From positions 124,001 through 188,000 of the forward strand of contig JAGKQI010000040.1 in NCBI GenBank assembly GCA_018806915.1: a stretch of DNA of 64,000 bases, given 5' to 3'. Numbering within the stretch: position 1 is the stretch's first letter; each line of letters opens with the position of its first letter. This document shows positions 1 through 10,319 of the stretch, in pieces. Under the pieces are notes generated by a model, which saw nothing but the letters and a program-made list of their open reading frames with translations, made no database searches and was not told where the DNA came from. The translations under genes and the position numbers were made by a program. This DNA is from Phytophthora colocasiae. Its lineage: Eukaryota > Oomycota > Peronosporomycetes > Peronosporales > Peronosporaceae.

Positions 1-74
1 GCTCAGACCAATGCATATGCAGCTCAAACACTTCCTAACATTCTCAAAGAGCAGCACTTCGCCACCCACAACCT

Positions 75-551
75 TTGCAATGCCTACTGCTCCATGTTGA
101 GCCCCTGGACGAATTCCGCAGACTGCGCAAGGCGGGACTGAAGATGTCGCTATCAGTGTTAGTGGGTGTTGCTCAGCATTTGCTCATTAACTCTCGTCAT
201 GCTGAGTATACAAAGACATTTACTCCGCCCCAGAAGTCTCACTGTACGATCGTTTAAATACTCGGTGGGTGCAGACATTCCAGGACAGATTTAACATCGT
301 CCAGCGGAGACAAGCGGGAAAAAAAGCAGCTCAGTCCCCAGAAACAACTTCAAATTGAAAAGGAGGTCGCATTTCACATGGGTGCATTGAAGAGGGGGTT
401 TGAGAGTGGCCAATTTAGCAATGATCAAATGTACAACATGGAAGAGACGCATTTTATCGTGGATATGGACAACGGAATGATCATTTTCAAGGCAAACCGG
501 TTGAAGATGCTGGCCCAGCACAACTACAACCGTCTAAAGATCTTACACTAG
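75..551 (+). pseudogene. Decayed pogo/Tigger-like DDE transposase fragment
   Basis: One frame, interrupted by a stop at 255-257, reads a short N-terminal stretch (LRKAGLKMSLSVL). It then opens again from about 303 to a TAG at 549-551, with a region around 405-480 reading NMEETHFIVDMDNG. That block matches the first catalytic-acid neighbourhood (N-[ED]-E-T-H-F-V-x-x-x-DNG) of the pogo-like transposases common in oomycete genomes. The usual second and third acidic blocks are absent and the frame stops shortly after, so this is a truncated relic. The assignment rests on motif recognition only. Confidence 0.5.
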
Positions 552-619
552 CACAGGCTCAGACGCAAACCCTGTCTGGAGAGCGGCTAGAGGCTATTGT
601 ATAATAATTCCTTCTTATT

Positions 620-745
620 TATACCATCGCTAACACTAATTGTTTGTACCACAGATAGTGTTAGTTTTTAATTAGCGTTATTAACACTAATTTCAGTGCA
701 TAATCTCAGAGCAGGGCCTCATGAATAGTGTTATTAACACTAAAT
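620..745. repeat. AT-rich segment with repeated TTAACACTAA palindromes
   Basis: The near-palindrome ttagcgttattaacactaa at 672-690 recurs as tagtgttattaacactaa at 726-743. Half-sites (taacactaat at 631-640, tagtgttag at 656-664) lie just upstream. No coding potential is visible. This could be the terminus of a small mobile element or a cluster of binding half-sites. Confidence 0.4.
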
Positions 746-805
746 GCTGTAGTTAGTGTAGTGTAGAGCATGATCGTCACAGCAGCCGGATTCAAGTCCG
801 CACAC
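746..805 (+). repeat. tRNA-like (SINE head) with Pol III A/B-box-like motifs
   Basis: A stretch tagtgtagtgtagagc (754-769) resembles the D-arm/A box of a tRNA. It is followed after about 20 bases by ggattcaagtcc (788-799), a near-match to the B box GGTTCGANTCC with a short flanking stem. The cloverleaf is incomplete, so a tRNA-derived SINE head or tRNA relic is more likely than a working tRNA gene. It sits in a repeat-rich interval next to a transposase relic. Confidence 0.35.
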
Positions 806-1036
806 GTGTTATCGCTCGAATAGTGGTAAGTTACCAGTGATATCCTATACAAATAATATTATTCCGGCAACCTTTCGTTATACAATGTAACAGGTTATTT
901 ATCGGAATTTAGAGGTAAAATGTTGGACTTTGCTGCAGGAAATAAAGCCGATGTGAATGTCCAATAACTTAGCTGCATCCCCTGCACAAACTGCTATGCC
1001 TTGCCGCGACGATCATTTCCCTACGGTATTTGTCGT
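806..1036. other. Intergenic, no feature seen
   Basis: AT-rich sequence downstream of the WrbA-like gene. No open frame, structured repeat or RNA motif was recognised. Confidence 0.5.
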
Positions 1037-1636
1037 CTACGGGAACAGCTTCTTCGTGATCTCTGCGAAGCTTTCACCCTGGATCTTGGCCGTGCCCAGT
1101 TCACGCTCCGTCGGCTGACGGTCGCCCGTTCCGGCGTAGGTACCAGCTCCCCATTTGCCGCCCCCGACAACCTCATCAAGCGTGTGCAAGTGACGTGCGC
1201 GAACACCCAGCGGCACGAATGTCATACCCTGGTGCGCGAAGAACGGCGCCGTGTTGAACGCTGTGGTCTCGTTGCCACCTCCCTGGCTGCCACAGCTGAA
1301 GAAAATGCCCGTCGTTTTACCAATTAGCGCGCCCTTAGCCCACAGACCACCGCAGCCGTCGAAGAACGCTTTAATCTGCGCCGGCATCATACCGAAGCGC
1401 GTGGGCATGCCCCACAGGATACCGTCGTACTCCGTCAGCATATCGGGGGTCGCGATCGGGTAGTCCCTCTTGGGCGGGGCGTGCATCTTCTCCAGCACCG
1501 ATTCCGGTAATGTCTCCTGTACTTGCAGGATCGTGGCTTCAACGCCCTCGACGGATTCCACGCCGCTCTTCACAGTCTCAGCCAGAGTCGCAACGTGGCC
1601 GTACATGGAGTAGATGATGATGGCAACCTTGGTCAT
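1037..1636 (-). CDS. NAD(P)H:quinone oxidoreductase, WrbA-like flavodoxin-fold protein
   Basis: The 199-residue product has the features of WrbA-type quinone reductases (type IV NQO), FMN enzymes that reduce quinones by two electrons and limit redox cycling. The N-terminal strand and phosphate loop read IIIYSMYGHVATLAE, replacing the usual YSxxGH. A GMPTRFGMMPAQ block (about 95-106) and GKTTGIFFSCGSQGGGNE (about 124-141) form the flavin and substrate loops. The C-terminal GAGTYAGTGDRQPTE motif is typical of the family. Length agrees with the usual 190-205 residues and no intron is needed. The ATG at 1636 begins MTKVAIIIYSMYGH, so it places the FMN loop correctly. It is probably a cytosolic detoxification enzyme. 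Confidence is high for the family; physiological role is inferred. Confidence 0.93.
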   Translation of the reverse strand: MTKVAIIIYSMYGHVATLAETVKSGVESVEGVEATILQVQETLPESVLEKMHAPPKRDYPIATPDMLTEYDGILWGMPTRFGMMPAQIKAFFDGCGGLWAKGALIGKTTGIFFSCGSQGGGNETTAFNTAPFFAHQGMTFVPLGVRARHLHTLDEVVGGGKWGAGTYAGTGDRQPTERELGTAKIQGESFAEITKKLFP

Positions 1637-2131
1637 GATGGATATACGGGCTTAGATGGGATTGGCGCTTGTTCTTGAGCGAGGGAATTAGATAATGGCG
1701 AGATACATAGCACTAGGATCGCGGAAGTGACTCGAATGCCCTATCTCAAACGAGCGTCTGTGGTGACGAGCCTTGACTGCTGACATTTTCCAAAACACGA
1801 TGTAATGAGAGCTGTTGAAAGCGCGTCGTGAATGGGAATGTGGCTGCGTGCCACGTCGGTCTTCAAAATGCTTCTGATTGGTAGAAATGAAATGTTTAGA
1901 TATGCATTACTGGGTTGATGTTTCTGCGCCGCGTCTCACGTAAAATGATGCTGCATACAAAACCAAGTCAACAGGTCTTTGTAATACATGTACCAGCATG
2001 TCAAGTCGAACCTGTCTCAAGTTCTGACAGACTTTCATCTGGTTGGTAGAAATAAAATCGAAAAGTTAGTTGCAAAACACCTCTATTTATCCATAAATAA
2101 CCTCCCAGTTTAAATAGCGAAACGTCGCAGC
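1637..2131. other. Intergenic, 5' side of the WrbA-like gene
   Basis: About 0.5 kb between the start of the WrbA-like gene and the stop of the EF-hand protein gene, both on the minus strand. It should contain the WrbA promoter. I could not identify a convincing initiator, repeat or small reading frame. Confidence 0.5.
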
Positions 2132-3178
2132 TCAACAAGACAGCAGTCGCGCAATTCGGTTGCCCAAGTATGACAGCGACTCACTCCAGGGCACACTCCT
2201 CGAGTCTTCGGTGCTACTGTGCGTCTCCACATCCTCTTCCAACTGCACCAGCGAAAAGATGGTCTCCACATCGAGCCCGCGCCCCTGCACGAACGAGTCC
2301 TTCAGCTCGAGCACACCGCTCCAGTGGTTTTGCACCCTTGCTGCCTCACAAACGCGCACGTAGAAGCGTCGCTCGCCCCAGTCCAAACTCCCATCAATCA
2401 CCAGCGCCACGATGAGCAGGAAGAACAGATTGCGCAGGTGGTACGGCGACAGCAGCAGCATCGAGGACGAGGACGCCGTGTGGCAGACTGTGGCTGCTGT
2501 CGCAGTCGAGGAGCCCAGCGAGCGGAGATCGGCGATAAACTGTTCGACATCGTCCAATACGTGAGCTGGACACGGGCTACTTGGCTCTAACAAGCACGTA
2601 CAGCCATCGTCGCTGACGGGCCACGAGTCGGCGTTAATCCAGTGATGCCGCAGATGCTCCACCATAATCTCCACGTTCGGATGCACTACACGCTTGCATA
2701 CCAGACAGCAGCCCATAGCGCGCATGTATTCGACACGTTGGACAGGTTTAAAGCAAGCATCTTCCAGCAGGAAGCTTTCAAGGGCTGCAATCGCGCAGGG
2801 AGGGCCCACGATATTGATCCGGCAGTTCCTCAGAACCCGGTGTATCGTCCAGGCGTTGAACAGGCCTTGGATCGGGAGCACAGTAGCGCTCAGTGTAGTA
2901 CGAGCGGCTGCTCGCCACAGGACGCGTTTAATGAAGAGCTTCAGTAGAAACTTCACGACATAACGCTTGCTTTTGTAGACGAGATAAGTCATCAGCAGAA
3001 CGAGCTTTGGGGAACCGCGCATCGGATCCATCCCGAAAAGAGGGTCTTTACGGTGCCCAACCTGTAGAGCTGCACGAGCCACAGCCCGAGCCAGAAACTC
3101 ACGTTCGTGGTCGAGGGGATACAACGTAAGTCCGGCGGCAACAGTCAAGCGGAAGGCGCAGGCGACAGCCATCATGTA
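2132..3178 (-). pseudogene. EF-hand membrane protein, C-terminal part (separated by LINE insertion)
   Basis: This is the last 348 codons of a host gene whose 5' parts lie at 13064-13120 and 23116-24444. It begins in a hydrophobic segment (MMAVACAFRLTVAAGL) and reads on through a conserved-looking block: ALQVGHRKDPLFGMDP, a basic/hydrophobic region YKSKRYVVKFLLKLFIKRVL, and FNAWTIHRVLRNCRINIVGP. A second hydrophobic stretch (LRNLFFLLIVALVIDG) lies near the end. This resembles a family of uncharacterised oomycete membrane proteins with N-terminal EF-hands. The ATG at its left edge is only the methionine pair at the insertion site and not a real start. The LINE target duplication GACAGCCATCATGTA (3164-3178 and 13049-13063) marks the break, and joining there keeps the frame. 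As it stands this piece cannot make the full protein. Confidence 0.85.
3164..3178. repeat. LINE target-site duplication, left copy
   Basis: GACAGCCATCATGTA here is repeated exactly at 13049-13063. The bases outside the two copies belong to the host reading frame and those inside to the LINE. This defines a single 15 bp target-site duplication of the length typical for target-primed reverse transcription. Confidence 0.93.
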
Positions 3179-3286
3179 GTAATGGTGCGGTATATTGTGT
3201 TACCAGTCTCGGTAGACCTGAACTCTAATATCCATTCCAGACTGGGTATTCCCAATCCAGTTCTTTCTCTAGACTCCTTCCTCTTA

Positions 3287-5320
3287 TTACATCCCCGGTA
3301 TGCCCCCCGCCGTCGAGAGCCAATGTCCCACGTCCTCTTGTAACCGAGTCTCCAGACTTCGAGCAATGTCTTGCCGTTCCGCTACGTATGCGGCCTCTAG
3401 AACAGAGCTCCTGCAGTGATCCATCGCATAATTCGCTAACCAGTCTGCCGTTTTGTTGAATTGCCTGTAATGATGTCTCCAGCTCCTCACTTCGCTGACA
3501 TCCGCCAATCTTAACGCTGTTCTATACCAGTGTTGCAAGTGCTTCGCCTTGGGCCCTATCCTGCTGACCATCATTCTCAATATTAGTGCACTGTCCCCAA
3601 CCACGTGCATCCGCCAGCCCTGTGACTGAGCATGCGCCAGCAATCGTTGCAGCCCAATAAATTCAGCAATGTTGTTGGTGACGCGTCGCGATCCAAGAGC
3701 TGTCGCCGCCGCCCACAATATGCTTGCCTCTCCTGAATGTAGATCTACTTCGACGATGACGCAGCCACTGCCCGCGCGTCCGGGATTGCCTCGTGACCCA
3801 CCATCAAAGAAACCGATTCGACACACTTGCTGCCTCTCACCCGAGTCACTCCCCTCCTCCCGCGTCTTCCAGCGCTGGATGACATAACCAGCCACCTTCA
3901 GCTTCACAGCGGACTCTGTAGTGAACGGATATAAACCCAGCCTGTATCTACTGAACGCCTCCCTTACTTCCACCTGCAGCCGCCTCACCGCCCCTCTTAG
4001 CGTAACTGTGCGCCCGGCAAGCCCGTACTGCCTCTCTACGTTGTATCTACAGATTGCCGTCAACGTCACCGCACATCCTAAAGACCACATTTCACCCGCC
4101 GTGCGGGTCACCTGCTCCCATCTCTCTGTGCAAACCTCCGCGCTTTGTTGAACCAGCCACCTCGGTAGTCGTGGTAGTTGGAATCCAAAGATCGCTTGAA
4201 TAATTTCCCCTCTGGCCCCCGCCCCGCAAGCTATTTTCCCCACTTTGAGTCCCCAGTTCAGAAGTAAGGTGTCCCAAAACGCCTGCGCTGCCGGGCAGTT
4301 CCACGCTAAATGAGCCGTGCCGCCAACATTCTCGTGTTGGCACTCTGGTAATGTGCATTTGTAGCTTCGTTCGCTGCGGTTCCAGATGCGCAGTCTGTTA
4401 TGCTTCAGGCGCGCTATGTTCTGCGTTTGGTATGCTGTCACCGCCTCCATCTTGTAAATCCTTTCCCACTTCAGCTTCTTCAAAGCCTGCGCCAGTAGCT
4501 CATCCGCTTCCCTCAGTTTCTCCTCCGAGACCGCTAGGGCTGTCCTGACTGCCTGCAAGCCTTTGGTGGTGACGAGTTTCCTATATTCCCGTCGAGATTG
4601 TTGCCACCTCCGCTTCCCTGTCCATAGTGGCCTCATCTTCATCAACCATGGATGTGGAACTACTTGTAGTGTCCTCTCCCTCACACCCAGCATTCCTGCC
4701 ACCGCTCGCTCCAGTGATTGGGCCGTCTCATCTAGCACCACTGTCTGCTCCAGCGTGCTCCACGTGTGCCGTATTGTCGCTCCCTGGGATGCATCAATCC
4801 GGAACACATGGTGGTCATCATCTAAGCTGTGGTGCACCGTTAGTATATCTTCTTCCGCCTCTACCATCACCAGCTCTGGGTAAGCCGCTATTAAGCTCAG
4901 CCCCGCTTCCCTAAACCAGTGAGCGTTATTGCTAGTCATTGGCAAATCGTGTGCCTGTGGTATTACCATAACTTCACCGCCGGATAGCTGTTCGACTCTC
5001 ATCAGGTCTGCTACCCGCTTACGCCCGATCCCTCCTACCAGTGATTTGCATGCCGCCCACCCGATCTCGTCCCCCTGCGCATCTAATAGCGTCAGCTCGT
5101 TCAGTTTGAGGTGCATGACCGTTTGTGGAACGCATGTGCCCCTCACTTTCCGCCGTTCTGCTACCTGTTGTTGCAACTTCGCTTTGATTCCTTCAGAAAA
5201 GGTCAATCGCAGACCCCTTGTCGTCCATCTCGTGGTTAAACCCTTACTGTGCTTCATCTCCGCTCGCAGCAGCTTCATGTTCCCTTCTGGATCATCCTCG
5301 CCTTCCCCATGGGTTGCCAT
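3287..5320 (-). pseudogene. LINE ORF2, 3' part: RT thumb/connection and RNase H
   Basis: About 677 codons, in the same frame as the RT segment to its right but separated from it by a TAG at 5333-5335. The central part includes a knuckle-like YKCTLPECQHENVGGTAHLAWNC region. The C-terminal portion is an RNase H: IGFFDGGSRGNPGRAGSG supplies the first catalytic Asp, NNIAEFIGLQRLL the Glu, VVGDSALI the second Asp and FNKTADWLANYAMD the last block. It processes RNA-DNA hybrids during element replication. The internal ATG at 5318-5320 is not a natural start. A nonsense mutation is the simplest explanation; readthrough is possible but the stop context shows no recognised stimulatory sequence. Confidence 0.8.
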
Positions 5321-5332
5321 TGCCAGCTCCGC

Positions 5333-8083
5333 CTATGGCCGACCCGTTTCCCGTAGGCTCGACCGCACCACCACCGCCGGCACTGTAGTACTCGGTACGA
5401 GGTGTCCTCCACTGCCGCCGTCCCGTCGCTCCAACACTGTACCTGCTAGCTGCCTCAGCCGCGTGGTCGCTAACGCCCAATCTCCGACCACTGCCGCGCT
5501 CATGGCGATTAATTCCGCCCTGAGGTTGGGTATGCCAAGCCCGCCTTCCTTAACCGGGCGCTCCGCCACACACGTTTTTATCCATCCCACTGTCGCCACA
5601 TCCGGCTCAGTAAAACTTGCCTTCCACACAAAATGCCTAATCCTCACGTCCACTCGTTTTACGATCTCGTCTGACGGCCAGGCGTGTCTCGCCACATAGG
5701 TGAGCTTGGGGACAATAATGGCATTGGCTATGGAAGCCCTCTGCTGCACCGTATTAGTTTTGGTCTCCGCCAGTGCTAGTCTCACTCTCAGCGCCTCACA
5801 GGCCTTTTTCCAAGCTTCCTCCGTCGTTGCCTCAGGCCCTGCAATGTGCCCTAGGTATCGCGTCGAGCCCGCAAGTGCGATCGGGCCCTTCGGCGATTCC
5901 GTGTGCCTCCCAGCTTCACTGCTATTAACTCCGGTCCTGTTTTTCCGTAGCTGTACGGCTACGCATTTCCCCAGATTCAACGTTAGACCCGAGACAGCCG
6001 AGAATCGGTTTACCACGGCTATTGCTTCATGCTGCATGCTGCTATGAGCAATGTAGATGGCGGTATCGTCAGCGTAGCCTGCGACCCTGAGCTGGTCCTT
6101 CAGCCCTCCCCCCTCCAGATCTACACCTGCTAGTTCCCTGCTGTCCTCCACCTCGTCATAAAGTATATCCACCGCCAGGATGAATAGCAGCGGCGCAAGA
6201 GGGCAGCCCTGCCGGATCCCGCTCGTGACCTTGACGCTCCTCGACAGACACCCATTCGCCAAGAACCGCACCGTTGTGTTGTCGTGGATGGCCCGTACTA
6301 TTTCACAAAATTGAACCGGCAATCCTTTCGCCTGCAGAACCTTCAGCAAGAACTCTCTGCTTAATGAGTCATAAGCTTTCGAAAAGTCAAGCAGCAGAGC
6401 TTGCGCACTGGCCAACCCTGGGTTACTACTGCATTCCTCTGTGGCTGCCTCCAACAAATCAATGGCCTCATGTATGTTCCGGCCTGGTACAAAGCCAAAC
6501 TGCGTCGCATGTACCAGCCCAGTGATATGTCTTCGCACTCGCCAAGCCAAGATGCGCGTGAATATCTTGTAGTCCGAGTTGAGCAACGCTATTGGGCGGT
6601 AATTGAGAGGATTGTGGCGATCACCCCCTTTAGCTACGCTGGAGATATGGGCTGTCAAAAAACTTGCAGGGACCGCACCGCGTTCCAGACAGTCATTGTA
6701 CAGCCGAACAAGCACCGGAACCACTGCATTTTTGTGATCCCTGTACCACTCATTGCCCAACTCATCAGGACCACACGTCTTCCCGGCCTTCCCCGCCTTT
6801 ATCGAGGCCATCACCTCCTCCTTCGTTATTCTCTCCACTATATCACTGTGAGCTCCTCTTTCCCACTTTGTGCTGTGTCGGCGGATGAATTCCTGTGTCT
6901 CCTCGCCTGCACTCGTAGTCTTGTTGAATATGGGCTCCCAACTATCCGCCAAGATGTCAGCACTCCCCCCGTTTTTCCTGGGGTTGACCTCGTTGGGGCT
7001 CCTGAGTGGGGGCATGACCTTGTCTCCGTACTTCATACAAATTCGACTGAAGAAATGCCGCGTGGAGGCCTTCGAGCTCCATGTGCTCTTCTGCACTAGG
7101 ATCCGCCGCCGCCGTTGCCGTCTGGCATCCTGAACTGTCCGAAGTTGCTCTAGAAGAGTATCTCTGCGGGCACCACTTGAATTCTCGCAGTACCCACATG
7201 CCTCTATTCGCTTTTTGAGCCGCCTAATCTTTTGTCGAAAGCTTTGAGTCAACCTCCGTCGTGCAGTGCGCTTCAAGTTTCGGATCTCCGCCGCTATCTC
7301 TTTCTTGAACTGATCCCACACCGCTACGGTGTCCGTCGGTTCCAGTGTCTCTAGTCGCTGCCGCAGCAAGTTTAATCGGGTCCCAATTAAGCTGTGTGTT
7401 GCAGTTTGCACAAAGTCCGGCACAGGATACAATTTGGGTCTCCTCTGTTGTCTCACCGGTCCTGTCGGCATGTGCAGTTCCAATAGGACCGCCTTGTGAT
7501 CAGTGTGCCAAGGCGCATCCTGAGTTGTGACGCTCCTTACCCATTTTTTTCCGGCCGCCCTCACGTAAAATCTGTCCAACCTTGACGTGGAGACTGCCCC
7601 GCTCGCCGCTGTGTGGCGATACGTATGATGAGCATTGGCGAATGCTTCCAATGCTTTGCGTTCTCTTGATTGTGGAGAATTGAAATATCCAGCGTCCACC
7701 ATCTCAAGCTTATTCACTAGCCCAACCAACTCGTTCGCACCACAATCCTTCTTGGTAATCCCGCCTCTTCTGTCCACCTCGCTGCTAAGCACACAGTTAA
7801 AATCCCCACCCAGGATTAATTCCCTGTCCTCCGGGTAGGCGATCTGCTGAAGCTGCTGAAAAAATTGGATCCTGTCCGCCCCGACCGACGGAGCGTAGAT
7901 GTTGACTAGCAACACCGGTCTTCCTTTCAGCTCAGCAGTAACCATCACTAAATGCGGAGACCACAGATCCTCTCTCCACGCTGCTGTGTCCTTCAGGCCT
8001 CCATACGGGTTGACTAATATGGCTACACCGGCTCCCCTGCCGTTGCCCTCCGACCAAAAGGATAAGCCCCCCGCTGTGGTATA
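5333..8083 (-). pseudogene. LINE ORF2, central part: endonuclease C-term and reverse transcriptase
   Basis: After the MITE boundary the frame reads the later endonuclease blocks (LILGGDFNCVL with the catalytic Asp/Asn pair, SRLDRFYV, and the TDHKAV motif with the conserved Asp-His). It then reads a full non-LTR reverse transcriptase: DELGNEWYRDH, LNYRPIALLNSDYKIFTRIL, FGFVPGRNIHEA, LLLDFSKAYDSLSREFL, GIRQGCPLAPLLF and the active-site box VAGYADDTAIY. Together these nick target DNA and prime reverse transcription. The first 14 codons of the open frame (to 8125) are MITE sequence. The frame ends in TAG at 5333-5335 ahead of the RNase H part. All catalytic blocks visible here are intact. Confidence 0.88.
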
Positions 8084-8193
8084 CACAGATTGACAGAATG
8101 CTACAGCCACATAAAAAGGGAGCATGTGATATAGAATTGTGTATACATATTGTTATCAACCAATCAAATCGCCCGTCGCAGCTAAAATAAAAC

Positions 8194-8276
8194 TCCACCA
8201 GCCACTCGATAAAACGGAGGTATCCAAGCCACTCGATAAAACGGAGGTCTCCACCAGCCACTCGATAAAATGGAGG
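8194..8276. repeat. Three tandem copies of a CCACTCGATAAAACGGAGG unit in the MITE
   Basis: The unit occurs at 8202-8220, 8229-8247 and 8258-8276 with about 27-29 bp spacing. The third copy, with one substitution (aaaatgg), supplies the ATG of the transposase remnant. Subterminal repeats of this sort can be transposase-binding sites; that role is inference. Confidence 0.7.
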
Positions 8277-8464
8277 CAGCGGACGAGTTGTCCTCGCAGC
8301 CCCCACCACCCGCGACAGTATTGCAGGAGGCAGAGGAGGTTGCCATCACAGGCCTCCTTGACGAGGTGTATGCGCCAGCCAAACGACGCCGCACGCACTA
8401 CACAATAAAAGAAAAACTACGTGTCCTTTTAGCGATAGAGCCAACGGATGATCTTTTCGTTTAA
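8270..8464 (+). pseudogene. N-terminal remnant of pogo-like transposase in the MITE
   Basis: A 64-codon frame ends AKRRRTHYTIKEKLRVLLAIE before losing similarity. The basic run followed by YTIKEKLRVL resembles the start of the CENP-B/pogo-type N-terminal DNA-binding domain. The distal piece at 8550-8630 (TDGHFDDREEHRGW... ending KKDE and TAA) looks like the natural C-terminus of the same protein. The central catalytic region is gone, so no active transposase can be made. Confidence 0.6.
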
Positions 8465-8549
8465 AGGCAGCGAGAAGACGCTGTCACAAGAGCCAGTTGC
8501 CCCGAAATTATCCTCTTTCGGGGTGAACTTATGCACGCCGTGAGTCCCA

Positions 8550-8630
8550 GTCACTGACGGTCACTTTGATGATCGCGAGGAGCACCGGGGGTGGCTGGAC
8601 AGCTACGCAGAGGGAAAGAAGGACGAGTAA
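8550..8630 (+). pseudogene. C-terminal remnant of the deleted transposase
   Basis: A short frame reading TDGHFDDREEHRGW and ending EGKKDE with a TAA at 8628-8630. Acidic/basic C-terminal tails like this are common at the end of oomycete pogo-like transposases. It is placed just inside the right terminal repeat, where the end of the gene would lie in the full-length parent element. Confidence 0.45.
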
Positions 8631-8805
8631 ACTGCTTATAATTTTTTACAGCGGTTGCTCCGACGGCACTAGTTTTAGTGCAAATACAGCTACTCTCTAT
8701 CTTTTACCAAAATCGTTATTAATTCGTTCTCACATAACCAGTCTACACACGCAGGACAGACTTTGCACCTGCGGGAAAGCGGCCGTAGCCTTCTGTCAAT
8801 CTGTG

Positions 8806-9230
8806 TACCTAAATCCCCACATAGCCGCGTAATTTGTTGCCGCAAGTGCGTGCTCTTCCGCCTTGAGATGTGTCTCTTGTAGAAAGACTACATCACTTAC
8901 TCCCCTGTCATTCCTCTCCTTTAGCCCCTGCAAATGGGCCCCTAGGTTCTCTAGCTGCATGGCCAGTCCTCTTACATTTGTCGACAATATCCCGAGTGTG
9001 AGATCGTCGCGCTGCTGCTGTCTCCTCCCACTACTCGTATTTCGTTTTGCCTCCTTCCGTTTGCAACCCTCCAGCTTCCGGAAGGCCTCTTTCGTCATCC
9101 TGCTATGCTCCACCCTCGTGTGTCTCGGGAAGAAGTCCAGTATCCTCGCTTGCTGCCTGGGACCCTCCGCATTTGTGCATAACTTCACCATCACCATATT
9201 ACAGGTCATCAGTGTCGGGCCCTGACCCAT
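8806..9230 (-). pseudogene. LINE ORF2, 5' part: endonuclease N-terminus
   Basis: The frame opens at ATG 9230 (MGQGPTLMTCNM), overlapping the end of the OTU frame by 32 bases. It contains LGILSTNVRGL and VVFLQETHLKAEEH, the first two motifs of an apurinic/apyrimidinic-type endonuclease (Asn and Glu metal ligands). The MITE at 8805 truncates it after WGFRYTD, of which the final residue and stop are MITE-encoded. The remainder of the domain continues in phase at 8083. Confidence 0.85.
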
Positions 9231-10272
9231 TCCCCGTGTTTGTCTCCCCAGCCATCGACGTTAAGGCGAGCTGTGCTTCCTCCTCCTCGTCCTGACCTAA
9301 GGAGTAAATGAGCTCCCGCTCGCTGCACAGTCTGTCCTCCTCACACTGCGCTGGTTGCTCCAAGAGCTTCTGGTTCTCTACAGGTATAGCCGTGTCTGGA
9401 TGTTTGTTCGACGCTTCTTGCCCCTCTAGAGCTAATTTAGATTGTCGGCGAAGCATTTTGAGCTCATTCCGGGCCGATTTCGAAAGTGTCCAGCTGTCCT
9501 GTGGCGTCGAGTCCATCCTAGGAAAGCCAAATTTTTGTAAGATGACCTCCCTCGTGCCATCCAATCTTCGTCTGTCCGTTTCGTACTGTTCAAAACGCCC
9601 CTCATCGTAGACGACCGATTGGAAGTGGTGTCCCCCGTCCTCTCTCATACGCAGAACCATCACAAGGGGTAAAACCCCTTGACCAGTGTAATCTTGGAGC
9701 ATGTTCAGCGCCTCGTTTGTTTCCATAGGTCGGACTCGTCCGGAGTCTATCGAGTTCCCGGCCGCATCCCCCTCTCGCACGTACGTGTAGACTTGAAGAT
9801 ATACTTGCCCATTTACCTGTACCTGGATGACATGCACCGCCTCCCGTACAAAGACTGCCATCGCCTTTAAGTGTGCAGGACGCACCCAGTAGTGATCTGA
9901 CACCGTGGATCGGACAGATTTGTCCCTCAGGACTGCGTAATGATTCGCTACCGCACACAGCCTCTCTGCTTGTGTCATGTCCCTATCCTCCCCGTGACCG
10001 CAAGCTCTGACCTCCGCGTCAAATTCATCTGGCTGGATCCTAGCCTCAGCCACCAATCCTGCAATCATGCTGTTGACTACCCTCTTCTTCATCTCGTTGA
10101 CAGCGTCGACCTCCGCTCTTGTCGCCGAGAGTGAGCTCATTGGTCTGTTCTTCCGTGAACCATGCATTGCCCACCACCCGCAGTGACCTGTGGCCGGAAC
10201 ATCCTCCACTCGCCCCCCTATGATGACCAGCCATGTATCCAGGGGGGCACCTTCATCTGTCGCTGGCGTCAC
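9199..10272 (-). CDS. LINE-encoded OTU-type cysteine protease domain protein
   Basis: This open frame lies between the gag-like ORF and the endonuclease ORF. Around 10185-10230 it reads DVPATGHCGWWAMHGS, matching the OTU catalytic Asp/Cys block (D-x-x-CG/NC-x-F/W), and near 9620-9650 REDGGHHFQSVVY, the catalytic His block. OTU-fold proteins are mostly deubiquitinases and have been noted in some retroelements and viruses. The first codon here is GTG. The same frame stays open leftward into the 3' end of the gag ORF (to at least about 10480) with protein-like sequence, so it is probably expressed as an extension of, or overlap with, ORF1. Whether it cleaves ubiquitin or the element's own polyprotein cannot be told. 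Confidence 0.7.
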   Translation of the reverse strand: MTPATDEGAPLDTWLVIIGGRVEDVPATGHCGWWAMHGSRKNRPMSSLSATRAEVDAVNEMKKRVVNSMIAGLVAEARIQPDEFDAEVRACGHGEDRDMTQAERLCAVANHYAVLRDKSVRSTVSDHYWVRPAHLKAMAVFVREAVHVIQVQVNGQVYLQVYTYVREGDAAGNSIDSGRVRPMETNEALNMLQDYTGQGVLPLVMVLRMREDGGHHFQSVVYDEGRFEQYETDRRRLDGTREVILQKFGFPRMDSTPQDSWTLSKSARNELKMLRRQSKLALEGQEASNKHPDTAIPVENQKLLEQPAQCEEDRLCSERELIYSLGQDEEEEAQLALTSMAGETNTGNGSGPDTDDL

Positions 10273-10319
10273 TTTGGTCAGCCAGAAGTCTTCGTCCTCC
10301 TGCAGCCCCTCCTTGCACT

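Larger units (their letters stand above)
8084..8805 (+). mobile_element. Pogo/mariner-type MITE inserted in the LINE endonuclease
   Basis: The 722 bp element has terminal inverted repeats beginning CACAGATTGACAG at 8084 and ending CTGTCAATCTGTG at 8805, continuing inward with GCTAC(A/G)GCC. It is flanked by TA on both sides (8082-8083, 8806-8807), the duplication expected of Tc1/mariner/pogo transposases. Removing the element with one TA restores the LINE endonuclease frame. It contains the first and last parts of a transposase gene with the middle missing, so it is an internally deleted, non-autonomous derivative. Confidence 0.88.
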
